Shown: positions 1 through 8,233 of the stretch, piece after piece | Position numbering within the stretch: the stretch's first letter is position 1 | Layout of the letters: every line of letters starts with the position of its first letter | NCBI RefSeq assembly: GCF_004342845.1 | Contig: NZ_SLXB01000011.1 | Location: 37,928 to 101,927, forward strand | Direction of reading: 5' to 3' | Source of the DNA: Prevotella heparinolytica | Lineage (GTDB): Bacteria > Bacteroidota > Bacteroidia > Bacteroidales > Bacteroidaceae | DNA: 64,000 bases | Made by a program: the position numbers and the translations under genes | The notes under the pieces: model-generated | Databases searched by the model: none | What the model saw: only the letters and a program-made list of their open reading frames with translations | What the model was told of the DNA's origin: nothing

Positions 1-198
1 TATTTCGTGCAGCGCTGGTTCGGTTTATTCAAACTCAATCCGGAAACGTACTATATGGCTACGGTTCCGGTATCTTTCAATATCTGGCTGTTTTTACTGC
101 TGAATGTCGGCACTTTATTGGCCGCCGTGCTGATGTTGCTGGGACCTTCTTTCCTGATTACGCGCATCCATCCCGCCACCTCCATCCGTTACGAGTAA
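1..198 (+). CDS. ABC transporter permease, LolC/E (FtsX-like) type, C-terminal fragment
   Basis: The reading frame is already open at base 1, so this is the last 65 residues of a gene that begins outside the window. The fragment has one hydrophobic stretch (roughly residues 25-50) and ends in an IHPATSIRYE-like tail. That tail, and the preceding NPETYYM..VPVSFN segment, resemble the end of LolC/LolE-type FtsX permeases, which extract lipoproteins from the inner membrane for delivery to the outer membrane. Family assignment rests on this short C-terminal piece only. The next gene lies tail to tail with it, 6 bp away on the other strand. Confidence 0.7.
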   Translation, partial: YFVQRWFGLFKLNPETYYMATVPVSFNIWLFLLLNVGTLLAAVLMLLGPSFLITRIHPATSIRYE

Positions 199-204
199 GA
201 GGTT

Positions 205-1377
205 TCACTTTCTGAGGAAGTTGCTTCTTTTGCGGAACAGACAGTATAATTTCCAACGCATGGATTGCATTGGTTGCAACAAATCGAACAAGGGGAGCGT
301 GAAGTAGTATCTGCGTTTCTCGTTCAACTCTTTTGCCGTTTGATTGATGACGATGGCCTGCACGATGAAGCGTAGCAGGAAAAATGTGAATGCAATTCCT
401 GCCACCGACCAGTTAAAATGCAGCACGCCGGTGATGAGCAGGGTTATCCATACCACATAGAAAGCCATACGTGTAAAGGTCTCTCCTCCTGCCAGCCAAC
501 GTTGTATTCCGTGATACAGGTAGGACGTAGAAGTATATCCTATCTTCTCCTCTCTCCAGTCCTTGGCCCGCCAGACGGGTTGCATGCGTACGGTGGCGTC
601 TGCGTCCGTCTCCACTCGTGTATTGTTGGCTGTGGCTATGCGGTTGATAAATAGGTCGTCGTCTCCTCTTTGCAGGTTGAGGTGGGCGGAAAATCCTTTT
701 TGCTGATAAAACAGCTCTTTCCTATAAGCAAGGTTGCGCCCTATGCCCATGTATGGGCTTCCAGCCAAGGCAAATCCCAAATAGCGCATGGAGATGAACA
801 GGTTGTCGAAAGACACCTGCTTATGTAGCCAGCCTTTGCCCCGCTCATATCCGCTGTAGCCTAAAACCACTTGAGTACGCGATGTAAAGTTGCGTGCCAG
901 CAGTCGCAACCATTGGTTGCTTTGTGGCCGGCAGTCGGCGTCGGTGAATACTACCCAATCATACTTGCTGGCTTTGATACCGAGTGTTACAGCCAGCTTC
1001 TTACGGCTGATATAGCGGGAAGATTCGGGTATGAAACTATGGTACAGATGCGGATATTTCTCTTCGAGCAAAGTCAGGTAGTCTTTGCTTTCATCGGTGT
1101 TTCCGTCATTGATGACGATGACCTCGTATAAGGGATAGTCTTGCTCCAATACGGATATCAGGTTGTTGCGCAGATTCTCTGCTTCATCGTGGGCGCAAAT
1201 AATGACCGACACGGGCGGAAACTCTTGCGTGAAATGCGTGTCTCCCCGTTTCACGGCACGGTTGCGGAGGTGGATACGATTGTACAGACAAAAGTAATAA
1301 AGGGTCTGTATGATGAACAACGTGCTCGTTGCGGCAAGCAGTATTTTTTCAGAGTTCTCTAATGCAAATGCTTCCAT
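205..1377 (-). CDS. Glycosyltransferase family 2, membrane-associated
   Basis: A 390-residue protein with an N-terminal membrane helix, then a GT-A domain opening with VSVIICAHDEAENL and followed by VFTDADC, a DxD-type metal/nucleotide-sugar motif. Downstream is a conserved RGDDDLFINR segment, then two or three hydrophobic helices near the C-terminus. It probably transfers a sugar from a nucleotide-sugar at the cytoplasmic face of the inner membrane; the acceptor is unknown. An in-frame start at 1407 is possible, but a good promoter (1405-1412) overlaps it and would start transcription near 1398. I therefore use the ATG at 1377 (MEAFALEN); 1386 is the alternative. It stands alone between convergent and divergent neighbours. 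Confidence 0.8.
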   Translation of the reverse strand: MEAFALENSEKILLAATSTLFIIQTLYYFCLYNRIHLRNRAVKRGDTHFTQEFPPVSVIICAHDEAENLRNNLISVLEQDYPLYEVIVINDGNTDESKDYLTLLEEKYPHLYHSFIPESSRYISRKKLAVTLGIKASKYDWVVFTDADCRPQSNQWLRLLARNFTSRTQVVLGYSGYERGKGWLHKQVSFDNLFISMRYLGFALAGSPYMGIGRNLAYRKELFYQQKGFSAHLNLQRGDDDLFINRIATANNTRVETDADATVRMQPVWRAKDWREEKIGYTSTSYLYHGIQRWLAGGETFTRMAFYVVWITLLITGVLHFNWSVAGIAFTFFLLRFIVQAIVINQTAKELNEKRRYYFTLPLFDLLQPMQSMRWKLYCLFRKRSNFLRK

Positions 1378-1404
1378 ATTGGGCATGAAACGTTTTATGA
1401 TGCA

Positions 1405-1412
1405 CAAAGGTA
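1405..1412 (-). promoter_or_regulatory. Probable -7 promoter element of the glycosyltransferase
   Basis: CAAAGGTA on the plus strand reads TACCTTTG on the minus strand, matching the Bacteroides -7 consensus TAnnTTTG. It lies 28 bp before the ATG at 1377 and argues against the longer start at 1407. No clear -33 TTTG is seen. Confidence 0.55.
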
Positions 1413-1677
1413 CGAAAAAACGCCACAGTGGAAGCTTGGTGGCGAGTTTTTTTTAGGGACTGAAAAGAAACTCGGAAAAAGCAGTCGCTGAAGATAAATT
1501 TATTGATAGAACCGTGTAAGTAAAAGGTGGGTGATAAGCAGAAAAATGCCATTTTTTGTAACATGGAGATTGCAATATTCTGTTAAACGAAGCCAATAGC
1601 TTTGAAATAGAATGTAATTGGTCGCGAGAGCCCGAACTTTTATTCCGGTCGGGTGGTTTACTTTAAAGGATAATGCT

Positions 1678-1685
1678 TACTTTTG
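1678..1685 (+). promoter_or_regulatory. Promoter of fructose-bisphosphate aldolase
   Basis: TACTTTTG matches TAnnTTTG, with GTTTA at 1656-1660 at about the right distance for the -33 element. The predicted transcript starts near 1692, leaving a leader of about 33 nt before the ATG at 1725. The roughly 300 bp between the two genes hold only this promoter and that of the divergent glycosyltransferase. Confidence 0.6.
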
Positions 1686-1724
1686 CATAGAATTTTTATT
1701 CACTAACAATAAACTTTAAACAAA

Positions 1725-2732
1725 ATGGTAAATTACAAAGATTTAGGATTGGTAAACACAAAGGAAATGTTTGCTAAGGCTATCAAAGGTGGATATGCTA
1801 TTCCGGCATTCAACTTCAACAATATGGAACAGATGCAGGCTATCATCAAGGCTGCTGTTGAAACTAAATCTCCTGTGATTCTTCAGGTATCCAAGGGTGC
1901 CCGTCAGTATGCCAACGCAACGTTGTTGCGCTACATGGCTCAGGGTGCTGTGGAATATGCCAAAGAATTGGGTTGTGCACATCCGGAAATCGTTCTTCAC
2001 CTTGACCACGGCGATACGTTCGAGACTTGCAAGTCTTGTATCGATTCAGGTTTCTCCTCAGTGATGATCGACGGTTCTCACTTGCCCTACGAAGAGAATG
2101 TGGCATTGACCAAGAAGGTGGTTGAGTATGCCCACCAGTTCGATGTAACGGTAGAAGGCGAGCTTGGCGTATTGGCCGGTGTTGAAGACGAGGTTTCTGC
2201 CGAACACCACACATATACTAACCCTGAAGAAGTGATTGACTTTGCTACTCGCACAGGTTGCGATTCATTGGCTATCTCGATTGGTACTTCTCACGGTGCT
2301 TACAAGTTCAAACCCGAACAATGCCATGTAGATCCTGCTACCGGTCGTCTGGTTCCTCCTCCTCTGGAGTTTGCCGTATTGGATGCCGTAATGGAGAAAC
2401 TTCCGGGATTCCCCATCGTTCTTCACGGTTCTTCTTCAGTTCCTCAGGAAGAAGTTGATACCATCAACAAGTTTGGCGGTAAGCTGGAAGCTGCCATCGG
2501 TATTCCAGAAGAAGAATTGCGTAAGGCTGCCAAGTCTGCCGTTTGCAAGATCAACATCGACTCAGACTCTCGTTTGGCAATGACTGCTGCCGTTCGCAAG
2601 GTATTTGCCGAGAAGCCCGCAGAGTTCGACCCGCGTAAGTATCTGGGTCCGGCTCGCGACAATATGGAGAAGCTCTACAAGCATAAAATCGTTAACGTGC
2701 TTGGCTCGGACAACAAATTGGCGCAGCTGTAA
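1725..2732 (+). CDS. fba: Class II fructose-bisphosphate aldolase
   Basis: A 335-residue cytoplasmic enzyme that cleaves fructose 1,6-bisphosphate into dihydroxyacetone phosphate and glyceraldehyde 3-phosphate, and runs in reverse in gluconeogenesis. Zinc-binding and catalytic motifs are visible in order: LHLDHGD (catalytic Asp and zinc His), VEGELG, ISIGTSHGAYKF and VLHGSSS. The start ATG lies 40 bp after a TAnnTTTG promoter, and a strong terminator follows the stop, so it looks monocistronic. Codon use is typical of a highly expressed gene. Confidence 0.97.
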   Translation: MVNYKDLGLVNTKEMFAKAIKGGYAIPAFNFNNMEQMQAIIKAAVETKSPVILQVSKGARQYANATLLRYMAQGAVEYAKELGCAHPEIVLHLDHGDTFETCKSCIDSGFSSVMIDGSHLPYEENVALTKKVVEYAHQFDVTVEGELGVLAGVEDEVSAEHHTYTNPEEVIDFATRTGCDSLAISIGTSHGAYKFKPEQCHVDPATGRLVPPPLEFAVLDAVMEKLPGFPIVLHGSSSVPQEEVDTINKFGGKLEAAIGIPEEELRKAAKSAVCKINIDSDSRLAMTAAVRKVFAEKPAEFDPRKYLGPARDNMEKLYKHKIVNVLGSDNKLAQL

Positions 2733-2760
2733 GTTAGCTATTCGTCATAGAGAATGAAAG

Positions 2761-2791
2761 GGGCATGCCGGCAGTGGCATGCTCTTTTTTT
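2761..2791 (+). terminator. Rho-independent terminator of fba
   Basis: GCATGCC at 2763-2769 pairs with GGCATGC at 2776-2782 around a 6-nt loop, extended by two weaker pairs, and is followed by seven T residues (2785-2791). Confidence 0.9.
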
Positions 2792-2796
2792 ATATG

Positions 2797-2841
2797 CTAA
2801 GAGAGTGAATCAAAAAACTTGGTTTTGATTCACTCTCTTAG
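2797..2841. terminator. Perfect 19-bp hairpin between convergent genes
   Basis: Bases 2797-2815 are the exact reverse complement of 2823-2841, with a 7-nt loop. It lies just after the fba terminator and before the end of the opposing neopullulanase gene. There is no long T tract on either side, so a role as a bidirectional transcription barrier is inferred from position only. Confidence 0.6.
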
Positions 2842-2966
2842 TTCATACTTATTTTCTTGCTTTATAGGCATGTTGCAGTCCGGTGGATGTTTGCCTCTTA
2901 TTTGTTTGTATGTAATTTATACCATATCTTCCTCCGGCCTGAGCCTCCCTGATAACCGAGATTTTC

Positions 2967-3054
2967 TCCGACACCGAGGAAGACATCGTTCCTCGGTGAG
3001 GAACACCCTCTTCCTCGGTGTCGAGTAGCTTGTTCCTCGGTGAGGAACTTTGAG
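2967..3054. repeat. 22-bp-period palindromic array (array I)
   Basis: TTCCTCGGTG occurs at 2989, 3011 and 3033, exactly 22 bp apart, and its reverse complement occurs at 2972-2981. The first and third units extend to the 17-bp palindrome GTTCCTCGGTGAGGAAC (2988-3004 and 3032-3048). CGACACCGAGGAAG (2969-2982) pairs with CTTCCTCGGTGTCG (3010-3023). The array sits between the converging 3' ends of fba and the SusA-like gene. Nothing gene-like is seen in the rest of the 2.74-3.12 kb gap. Confidence 0.9.
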
Positions 3055-3119
3055 AGGAGTTTTTCGCTACTTTCCTTTGTAAAGAAAAAGGATTGTTAAA
3101 CCGAGCGGATGACTTTATC

Positions 3120-4970
3120 TTATAGCTCGATGACCAATGATTCTCTGGCTGCCATCTTCAACTCTTCACTGAAAGTGATGGTTCTGCCGCTGAGGATGTC
3201 TTTCCCTTGTTTATTCTCTTTCAAGATTTCCTTATAGAACTTCAATGGTACGCTTGTTTCAGCGTCCGTACCGTTGAGCATCACGAATACGGTTTTCCCT
3301 TCGTGTTGGCGGGCGTAGGCATATACGCCGTTCTGCACCATGAATTGTACCATGCTGCCTTTGGCTATCACCTCGTTGCCTTTGCGCCAGTTCAGGATGG
3401 TTTTGTAGAAGTTATAGCACTCGTTTTGCAGCTTGCTGCGTCCGTTGGCGGTAAATGCCGTTGCTTTGTCATCAGCCCATCCGCCGGGGAAGTCCTTACG
3501 CACGTAGCCGTCGCTTTTGTGCTTCACACCGGTCATCATAATCTCCGTTCCATAATAAAGTTGCGGGATGCGGCGGGTGGTGAGCAACAGTGTGGAGGCT
3601 TGTTTCAGCATCGGCAGGTTGTCGCCCTCACCGAGAAAACGGTCGGTGTCGTGGTTTTCGATGAATGCGAGCACGGAGGCAGGGTTGGGGTAGAGGAAGT
3701 CGTAGACAAAGCTGTTGTACACACGGTCCAGTCCTTTGAACCAAGTCTCCGTCTGTTCGGTTTTGGCTATGTTTATTTTGTCGAAGAAACTGAAGTCCAT
3801 GACGGTTTTCAGGTTGCTGTTCTTCGGTGCGGAAAGCTTGGAATCCTTCTGCCACCATGCCGTGTAGGCCGGTTCGGTGACCCATGTTTCTCCTACGGTG
3901 TTGTAGTTGGGATATTCTTCGTTCAACTCCTTCATCCAATGGCTCATGGCGTCATAGTCGGCATACGGGTAGGTATCCATGCGTATGCCGTCGATGTCGG
4001 CATATTCAATCCACCAGAAACTGTTCTGCACCAGATAGCGGTAGACGTGCGGGTTCTTTTGGTTGAGGTCGGGCATGGTGGGCACAAACCATCCGTCGTT
4101 CATCTGGTGCGTGTCGAATTTGGAAGCGTAGGGGTCGATATGGGGAGTCAGTTTGAAAGAGGTCTGCACGAAGTTCTTTTCGTGGTCGGGGTTGTTGAAC
4201 CAGTCTTTTGACGGCATGTCCTTAATCCATGCGTGTTCCACGCCGCAATGGTTGAAAATCATATCCATCACAATCTTGATGCCTCGTGCATGAGACTTCT
4301 CAATCAGCTGTTTGTATTCTTCGTTGGTGCCGAAGCGCGGGTCTACTTTGTAATAGTCGGTGGTGGCATAGCCGTGGTACGAACCTCCGGTCATGTTGTT
4401 TTCCAATACGGGGGTAAACCACAAGGCCGTCACGCCAAGGTCGGAGAAGTAGTCGAGGTGCTGCTCTATGCCGGCAAGGTCGCCGCCATGACGGGCGTTA
4501 GGGTCGTTGCGATCCACTTTGTATTCGGCCATTCCCGGCAGTTGGTCGTTATCAGGATTGCCGTTGGCAAAGCGGTCGGGCATCAGTAGGTACAACGCAT
4601 CGGAAGCATCGAAGCCTTTGTGCTCACAACCTTTCTTGTCGCGAGCTTTCAGCTCATAATCTTTCAAGATTTTCTTTTTTCCTTGCTTGAAGGTGAGCGT
4701 CATCTTGCCCGGTTTCACGTCTTTGTCCAGTTTCAAATAAACCAGCAGATAATTGTTGCTTTCCAACTTCACGGTGCTGCTCAGTGAAACGCCGGGATAG
4801 TCGACGAATACCGACGCATTTCCGATGTCTTCGCCATATACCATCAGCTGGAGCTCCGGATTCTGCATTCCGGCATACCAGAACGGAGGGTCGATTTTGT
4901 TTACGTTCATAGCTGCATACGTAGAAAGAGTGAGCAATAGTGCTCCAAGGATAGAGAATACTGTTTTCAT
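3120..4970 (-). CDS. SusA-like neopullulanase / cyclomaltodextrinase (GH13)
   Basis: A 616-residue secreted enzyme that cleaves alpha-1,4 (and cyclic) glucans to small malto-oligosaccharides, probably in the periplasm. Residues 1-19 form a signal peptide without a lipobox. An N-terminal beta domain follows (about 22-125), then the GH13 barrel. Region I is IVMDMIFNHCG; the nucleophile is about D332 (GIRMDTY), the acid/base about E361 (VGETW) and the third acid about D441 (ENHDTDR). Length matches B. thetaiotaomicron SusA (about 617). No susB-G genes are adjacent. A LacI-type operator-like site lies upstream at 5062-5073. Confidence 0.9.
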   Translation of the reverse strand: MKTVFSILGALLLTLSTYAAMNVNKIDPPFWYAGMQNPELQLMVYGEDIGNASVFVDYPGVSLSSTVKLESNNYLLVYLKLDKDVKPGKMTLTFKQGKKKILKDYELKARDKKGCEHKGFDASDALYLLMPDRFANGNPDNDQLPGMAEYKVDRNDPNARHGGDLAGIEQHLDYFSDLGVTALWFTPVLENNMTGGSYHGYATTDYYKVDPRFGTNEEYKQLIEKSHARGIKIVMDMIFNHCGVEHAWIKDMPSKDWFNNPDHEKNFVQTSFKLTPHIDPYASKFDTHQMNDGWFVPTMPDLNQKNPHVYRYLVQNSFWWIEYADIDGIRMDTYPYADYDAMSHWMKELNEEYPNYNTVGETWVTEPAYTAWWQKDSKLSAPKNSNLKTVMDFSFFDKINIAKTEQTETWFKGLDRVYNSFVYDFLYPNPASVLAFIENHDTDRFLGEGDNLPMLKQASTLLLTTRRIPQLYYGTEIMMTGVKHKSDGYVRKDFPGGWADDKATAFTANGRSKLQNECYNFYKTILNWRKGNEVIAKGSMVQFMVQNGVYAYARQHEGKTVFVMLNGTDAETSVPLKFYKEILKENKQGKDILSGRTITFSEELKMAARESLVIEL

Positions 4971-5010
4971 GATAGTAACTTTACGGTTAATTTCGTGCTA
5001 ATTTAAAATA

Positions 5011-5044
5011 AATGACGGAGAAAGCATTTGTCTTCTCCGTCATT
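5011..5044 (-). terminator. Terminator of the TPR gene (perfect 12-bp stem)
   Basis: AATGACGGAGAA (5011-5022) pairs perfectly with 5033-5044 around a 10-nt loop. On the minus strand it is followed by TTATTTTAAATT. It lies 39 bp after the TPR gene stop and within the leader region of the SusA-like gene, so it separates the two units. Confidence 0.75.
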
Positions 5045-5061
5045 ATACTTTTTAATATTAC

Positions 5062-5073
5062 GCAAACGTTTTC
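5062..5073. promoter_or_regulatory. LacI-type operator-like site upstream of the SusA-like gene
   Basis: GCAAACGTTTTC has the AAACGTTT core with a central CG step typical of LacI-family operators. It lies about 92 bp before the SusA-like start. The same 12 bases recur at 35663-35674 upstream of the SusG-like amylase. Regulatory role is inferred. Confidence 0.45.
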
Positions 5074-5082
5074 TACATATGG

Positions 5083-6435
5083 CTATCTGACAGGAATAAA
5101 CCTTGCCGTGTCTACCTTTCCTTTGAAGAAATCCTCTTTTTTACGGCCTTCTCTGATGTTTTTCAGCCATTTTTCGGCGGCATTATACCGATTGTCTTCT
5201 CCGATAATGACTGTTCCGTTGCTGTCCACCTCTTGCGGCATCTCTTTTTTGTTCTTAGGGCGGGTTCTCAGATAAGCTTCCAGATACTGCTCGGCTCTTA
5301 CTGCATCCTTCAACCAATAATAATAGATGTGGGCCGCATTGTACAGCAGCTTGTGGTTGTTTGTATCATATTTTTTGTATTGCTCTATAAGGGTGTTGGC
5401 TTGTTCCTTATATTGAGCAGCCATTTTATAACAATCTGCCATACCCACGTAGAGGCGTATCATGGTGCTATCGCTGGGGAGGCTGAGTGCAATGGCTTGT
5501 TCCAGATAGGCCACACCTTCCTTCTTCCACGAAGTTTTGGAGCAGGCACGCCCCAAGTAATAAAGCACGTTTACGTTTGTGCGGTCTTCTTTGAGTGCCC
5601 GCTCCAGCAGGTCGTGTGCCGGATAGAAGTTGTCGATGGCGTAGTAGCTGATTCCGGCATAAAAGCAGGTCTGGAAGCTGCTGTCTTTTTCTTGCAGCAG
5701 TTGTTCGTATCTTTGTATCGCTTTCGGATAGTCTTTGTTTAGACAGTAAGCCTGCGCATTGACCCTGTTGACAAGCACATTGGTAGAGTCTATCGTACGA
5801 TATTTCTCTGTAATGTTTATTGCGTCTTCAAATTGCCGGCCGGCAATGTAGATATTCCCCAGCTTGGCAGCCGACAGATAGTCCTCTGGGTATCGTCTCT
5901 GTATGTCCTGATAAGCATCTATTACCCGGTCTACATTGGAGTTGTCGCAGATTTGCTCCATGCTTTCGGCTCTGAGATGAAGAACAAAGGCGGAGCTGTC
6001 TTTCATTGCCAGCAGATTGCTCTCTTGGAAAGATTCGTGGTACCTCTTTATGTTCATTAACAGACTGATATATTGAAGGTGCACGTATTTGTTTTCCGGA
6101 TTCAGCTTTAGTGCGCTTTGATAGTATCCCAGCGCTTCGCCGTAGCGGGCCAGAGATTTGCAGCACTCGGCTGTTTCGATGTATGCTCGCGGATTGAGTG
6201 AATCTTGTAGCACTACTTCCCTAAAGACGACCAAAGCCTTGTCCTTATCTCCCAATCCTTTCAGGGCCTTTCCTTTTTGATAGAGCAACGGGACGGTTGC
6301 CTCTTCTTTATTGATAAGCATCAGAGCAGTTTCATAGTCATAATTGGCCATTGCCTCCTGAATGGAATTGATGTTTTGTGCCGATAGCAGGGCACAGCAG
6401 GCGAAGAAGCAGAAGCAGAGAAGTTGTTTTCGCAT
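5083..6435 (-). CDS. Exported tetratricopeptide-repeat protein
   Basis: A 450-residue protein with a signal peptide ending near SAQN (residues 1-20), followed by about ten TPR-like helical hairpins. Recurrent patterns include ALGYYQSALKLNPEN, YLGRACSKTSWKKEGVAYLEQAI and AEQYLEAYLRTRPKN. TPRs are protein-binding scaffolds; partners cannot be read from the sequence. The protein is probably periplasmic or attached to the envelope. It is transcribed alone, with its own terminator at 5011-5044. No enzymatic motif is visible. Confidence 0.8.
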   Translation of the reverse strand: MRKQLLCFCFFACCALLSAQNINSIQEAMANYDYETALMLINKEEATVPLLYQKGKALKGLGDKDKALVVFREVVLQDSLNPRAYIETAECCKSLARYGEALGYYQSALKLNPENKYVHLQYISLLMNIKRYHESFQESNLLAMKDSSAFVLHLRAESMEQICDNSNVDRVIDAYQDIQRRYPEDYLSAAKLGNIYIAGRQFEDAINITEKYRTIDSTNVLVNRVNAQAYCLNKDYPKAIQRYEQLLQEKDSSFQTCFYAGISYYAIDNFYPAHDLLERALKEDRTNVNVLYYLGRACSKTSWKKEGVAYLEQAIALSLPSDSTMIRLYVGMADCYKMAAQYKEQANTLIEQYKKYDTNNHKLLYNAAHIYYYWLKDAVRAEQYLEAYLRTRPKNKKEMPQEVDSNGTVIIGEDNRYNAAEKWLKNIREGRKKEDFFKGKVDTARFIPVR

Positions 6436-6534
6436 GTCTTTTGGTTTTATGGTATTATGTAATTGCCTGCAAGTTAATAAAAGGAAGATTTGCTACGGAA
6501 TTTTCGTAATTTATTTGAGATAGATTAACAAAAG

Positions 6535-6574
6535 AATAAGGCTACCTCGCTTTTTAGGTCGAGATAGCCTTATT
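6535..6574 (-). terminator. Terminator of the methylmalonyl-CoA decarboxylase operon
   Basis: The arms 6535-6549 and 6560-6574 form a 15-bp stem with one mismatch (AATAAGGCTA paired with TAGCCTTATT, then CTCG with CGAG) and a 10-nt loop. It lies 32 bp after the stop of the last operon gene. Confidence 0.75.
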
Positions 6575-6605
6575 ATGGATAAAATATAAAGTGGGAAATC
6601 TTTTA

Positions 6606-7766
6606 TTACATCAAGAAGCCCAGCAAGATACCGGCTGCCACAGCAGAACCGATTACGCCGGCAACGTTCGGCCCCATGGCGTGCATCAGCAGATAATTGG
6701 TAGAATCATATTCTAAACCTACTACTTGTGAAATGCGCGCAGAGTCGGGCACGGCAGAAACGCCGGCATTGCCAATCAACGGATTAATCTTATTGTCTTT
6801 CTTCAAGAATAGATTGAAAATTTTCACAAAGATTACTCCCGAAGCAGTCGCGATGACAAACGATAAAGCACCCAGACCGAAAATCTTGATTGAGTCGAAT
6901 GTCAGGAACTCGGATGCTTGTGTGGAAGCACCTACGGTAAGTCCCAACAAAATCGTAATGGTATCAATCAGCGGTCCGCTGGCTGTGTTGGCCAAGCGAC
7001 GGGTAACACCACTTTCTTTCAGCAAGTTACCAAAGAACAGCATACCCAACAAAGGCAAACCGGATGGAACAAGGAATGTGGTGAGCAACAAACCGATAAT
7101 CGGGAACATCACTTTCTCTGTGTGAGAAACCACGCGAGGAGGTTTCATGCGGATCAGACGTTCGTGCTTGTTGGTCAACAGACGCATGATGGGCGGTTGT
7201 ATCACCGGCACCAATGCCATGTACGAATAAGCCGACACTGCAATGGCACCCATCAAATTCGGAGCCAGCTTGGAGGAGAGAAAGATGGCCGTCGGGCCGT
7301 CTGCACCACCGATAATGCCGATTGCACCGGCCTGCATGGGGTCGAACCCTATTGCAAGGGCAATCATGTATGCACCGAAGATACCGAACTGGGCAGCAGC
7401 ACCGACCAGCATCAATTTAGGATTCGATATCAGTGCGGAAAAGTCCGTCATGGCACCGATTCCCAAGAAAATGAGGGGTGGATACCAGCCGGAAGTTACT
7501 CCCTGATACAGAATGTTAAGTACCGAGCCTTCCTCATAGATGCCGACCTTCAATCCGGCTTCCATGTTGAAGGGAATATTGCCTACCAATATACCGAAAC
7601 CGATAGGTATCAGTAGCATTGGTTCGAATTCCTTGGCCACAGCCAGGTATATGAAGAACAAACCTATCAAGAGCATTGCCACGTGTCCACCCGTTGCGTT
7701 GGCAAACCCCGTGTATGTCCAGAAGTCGGCAAGGTTGTTTCCTATGAATGTGATAAATTCTCCCAT
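6606..7766 (-). CDS. mmdB: Sodium-pumping decarboxylase beta subunit (OadB/MmdB)
   Basis: A 386-residue integral membrane protein with about 10 hydrophobic segments. It carries the family's conserved signatures GADGPTAIF and, near the end, NAGVSAVPDSARISQ plus a LMHAMGPNVAGVIGSA segment. In the family this subunit removes CO2 from carboxybiotin and couples that to Na+ export across the inner membrane. Its start is 1 bp from the stop of the biotin carrier gene, so translation is coupled. The neighbouring carboxyltransferase and epimerase point to methylmalonyl-CoA rather than oxaloacetate as substrate. Confidence 0.93.
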   Translation of the reverse strand: MGEFITFIGNNLADFWTYTGFANATGGHVAMLLIGLFFIYLAVAKEFEPMLLIPIGFGILVGNIPFNMEAGLKVGIYEEGSVLNILYQGVTSGWYPPLIFLGIGAMTDFSALISNPKLMLVGAAAQFGIFGAYMIALAIGFDPMQAGAIGIIGGADGPTAIFLSSKLAPNLMGAIAVSAYSYMALVPVIQPPIMRLLTNKHERLIRMKPPRVVSHTEKVMFPIIGLLLTTFLVPSGLPLLGMLFFGNLLKESGVTRRLANTASGPLIDTITILLGLTVGASTQASEFLTFDSIKIFGLGALSFVIATASGVIFVKIFNLFLKKDNKINPLIGNAGVSAVPDSARISQVVGLEYDSTNYLLMHAMGPNVAGVIGSAVAAGILLGFLM

Positions 7767-7767
7767 A

Positions 7768-8208
7768 TTATTCGATGATTACGAGATCAGTTCCTTCGAG
7801 AACAGAGTCTCCTTTACTAACATTGATAGCGGTAATCTTTCCATCGCGGTCGGCGTTGATGCTGTTTTCCATTTTCATGGCTTCCAGGATGATGATGAGC
7901 TGTCCTTTCTTCACCGTATCGCCTACGTTTACTTTGATGTCGAGGATGACACCCGGAAGCGGAGATTTTACTCCTGATTTACCGGCAGAAACTGCGGCCG
8001 GCTTACTTACCGGGGCAACCGGTGCTGCTGCCGGTGCAGTTGTTGCAGCCGGACGAACTATGGGCTTAATGGGAGCAGACTTTACTTTTTGCTCCATTTC
8101 AACGTTGTAAGGAGTACCGTTCACTTCCACGTGAGCGATGTTCTCTTCAATATCTTCAATGGTAACGTTGTACACATTACCGTTAATTTTATACTTATAT
8201 TCTTTCAT
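7768..8208 (-). CDS. mmdC: Biotin carboxyl carrier protein of methylmalonyl-CoA decarboxylase
   Basis: A 146-residue protein: a short N-terminal segment, an Ala/Pro-rich flexible linker (about residues 60-80, PAATTAPAAAPVAPVSKPAA), and a biotinyl domain with EAMKMEN whose lysine, about K112, carries biotin. It shuttles CO2 from the carboxyltransferase to the membrane beta subunit. A longer in-frame start at 8256 would overlap the upstream gene; the ATG at 8208 (MKEYKYKING) fits the family and leaves a 25-bp gap. Confidence 0.93.
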   Translation of the reverse strand: MKEYKYKINGNVYNVTIEDIEENIAHVEVNGTPYNVEMEQKVKSAPIKPIVRPAATTAPAAAPVAPVSKPAAVSAGKSGVKSPLPGVILDIKVNVGDTVKKGQLIIILEAMKMENSINADRDGKITAINVSKGDSVLEGTDLVIIE

Positions 8209-8233
8209 CGTTTTATTTTTTTTCGAAGTGACT

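Noticed and set aside
2819..3028. 69-codon open frame in the convergent gap after fba
   Set aside because: It overlaps the 19-bp hairpin and array I, and has no ribosome-binding or promoter signal.
3207..4211. Long rightward open frame (334 codons) opposite the SusA-like gene
   Set aside because: It is the antisense shadow of a well-conserved GH13 gene, with low-complexity composition and no recognisable domain.
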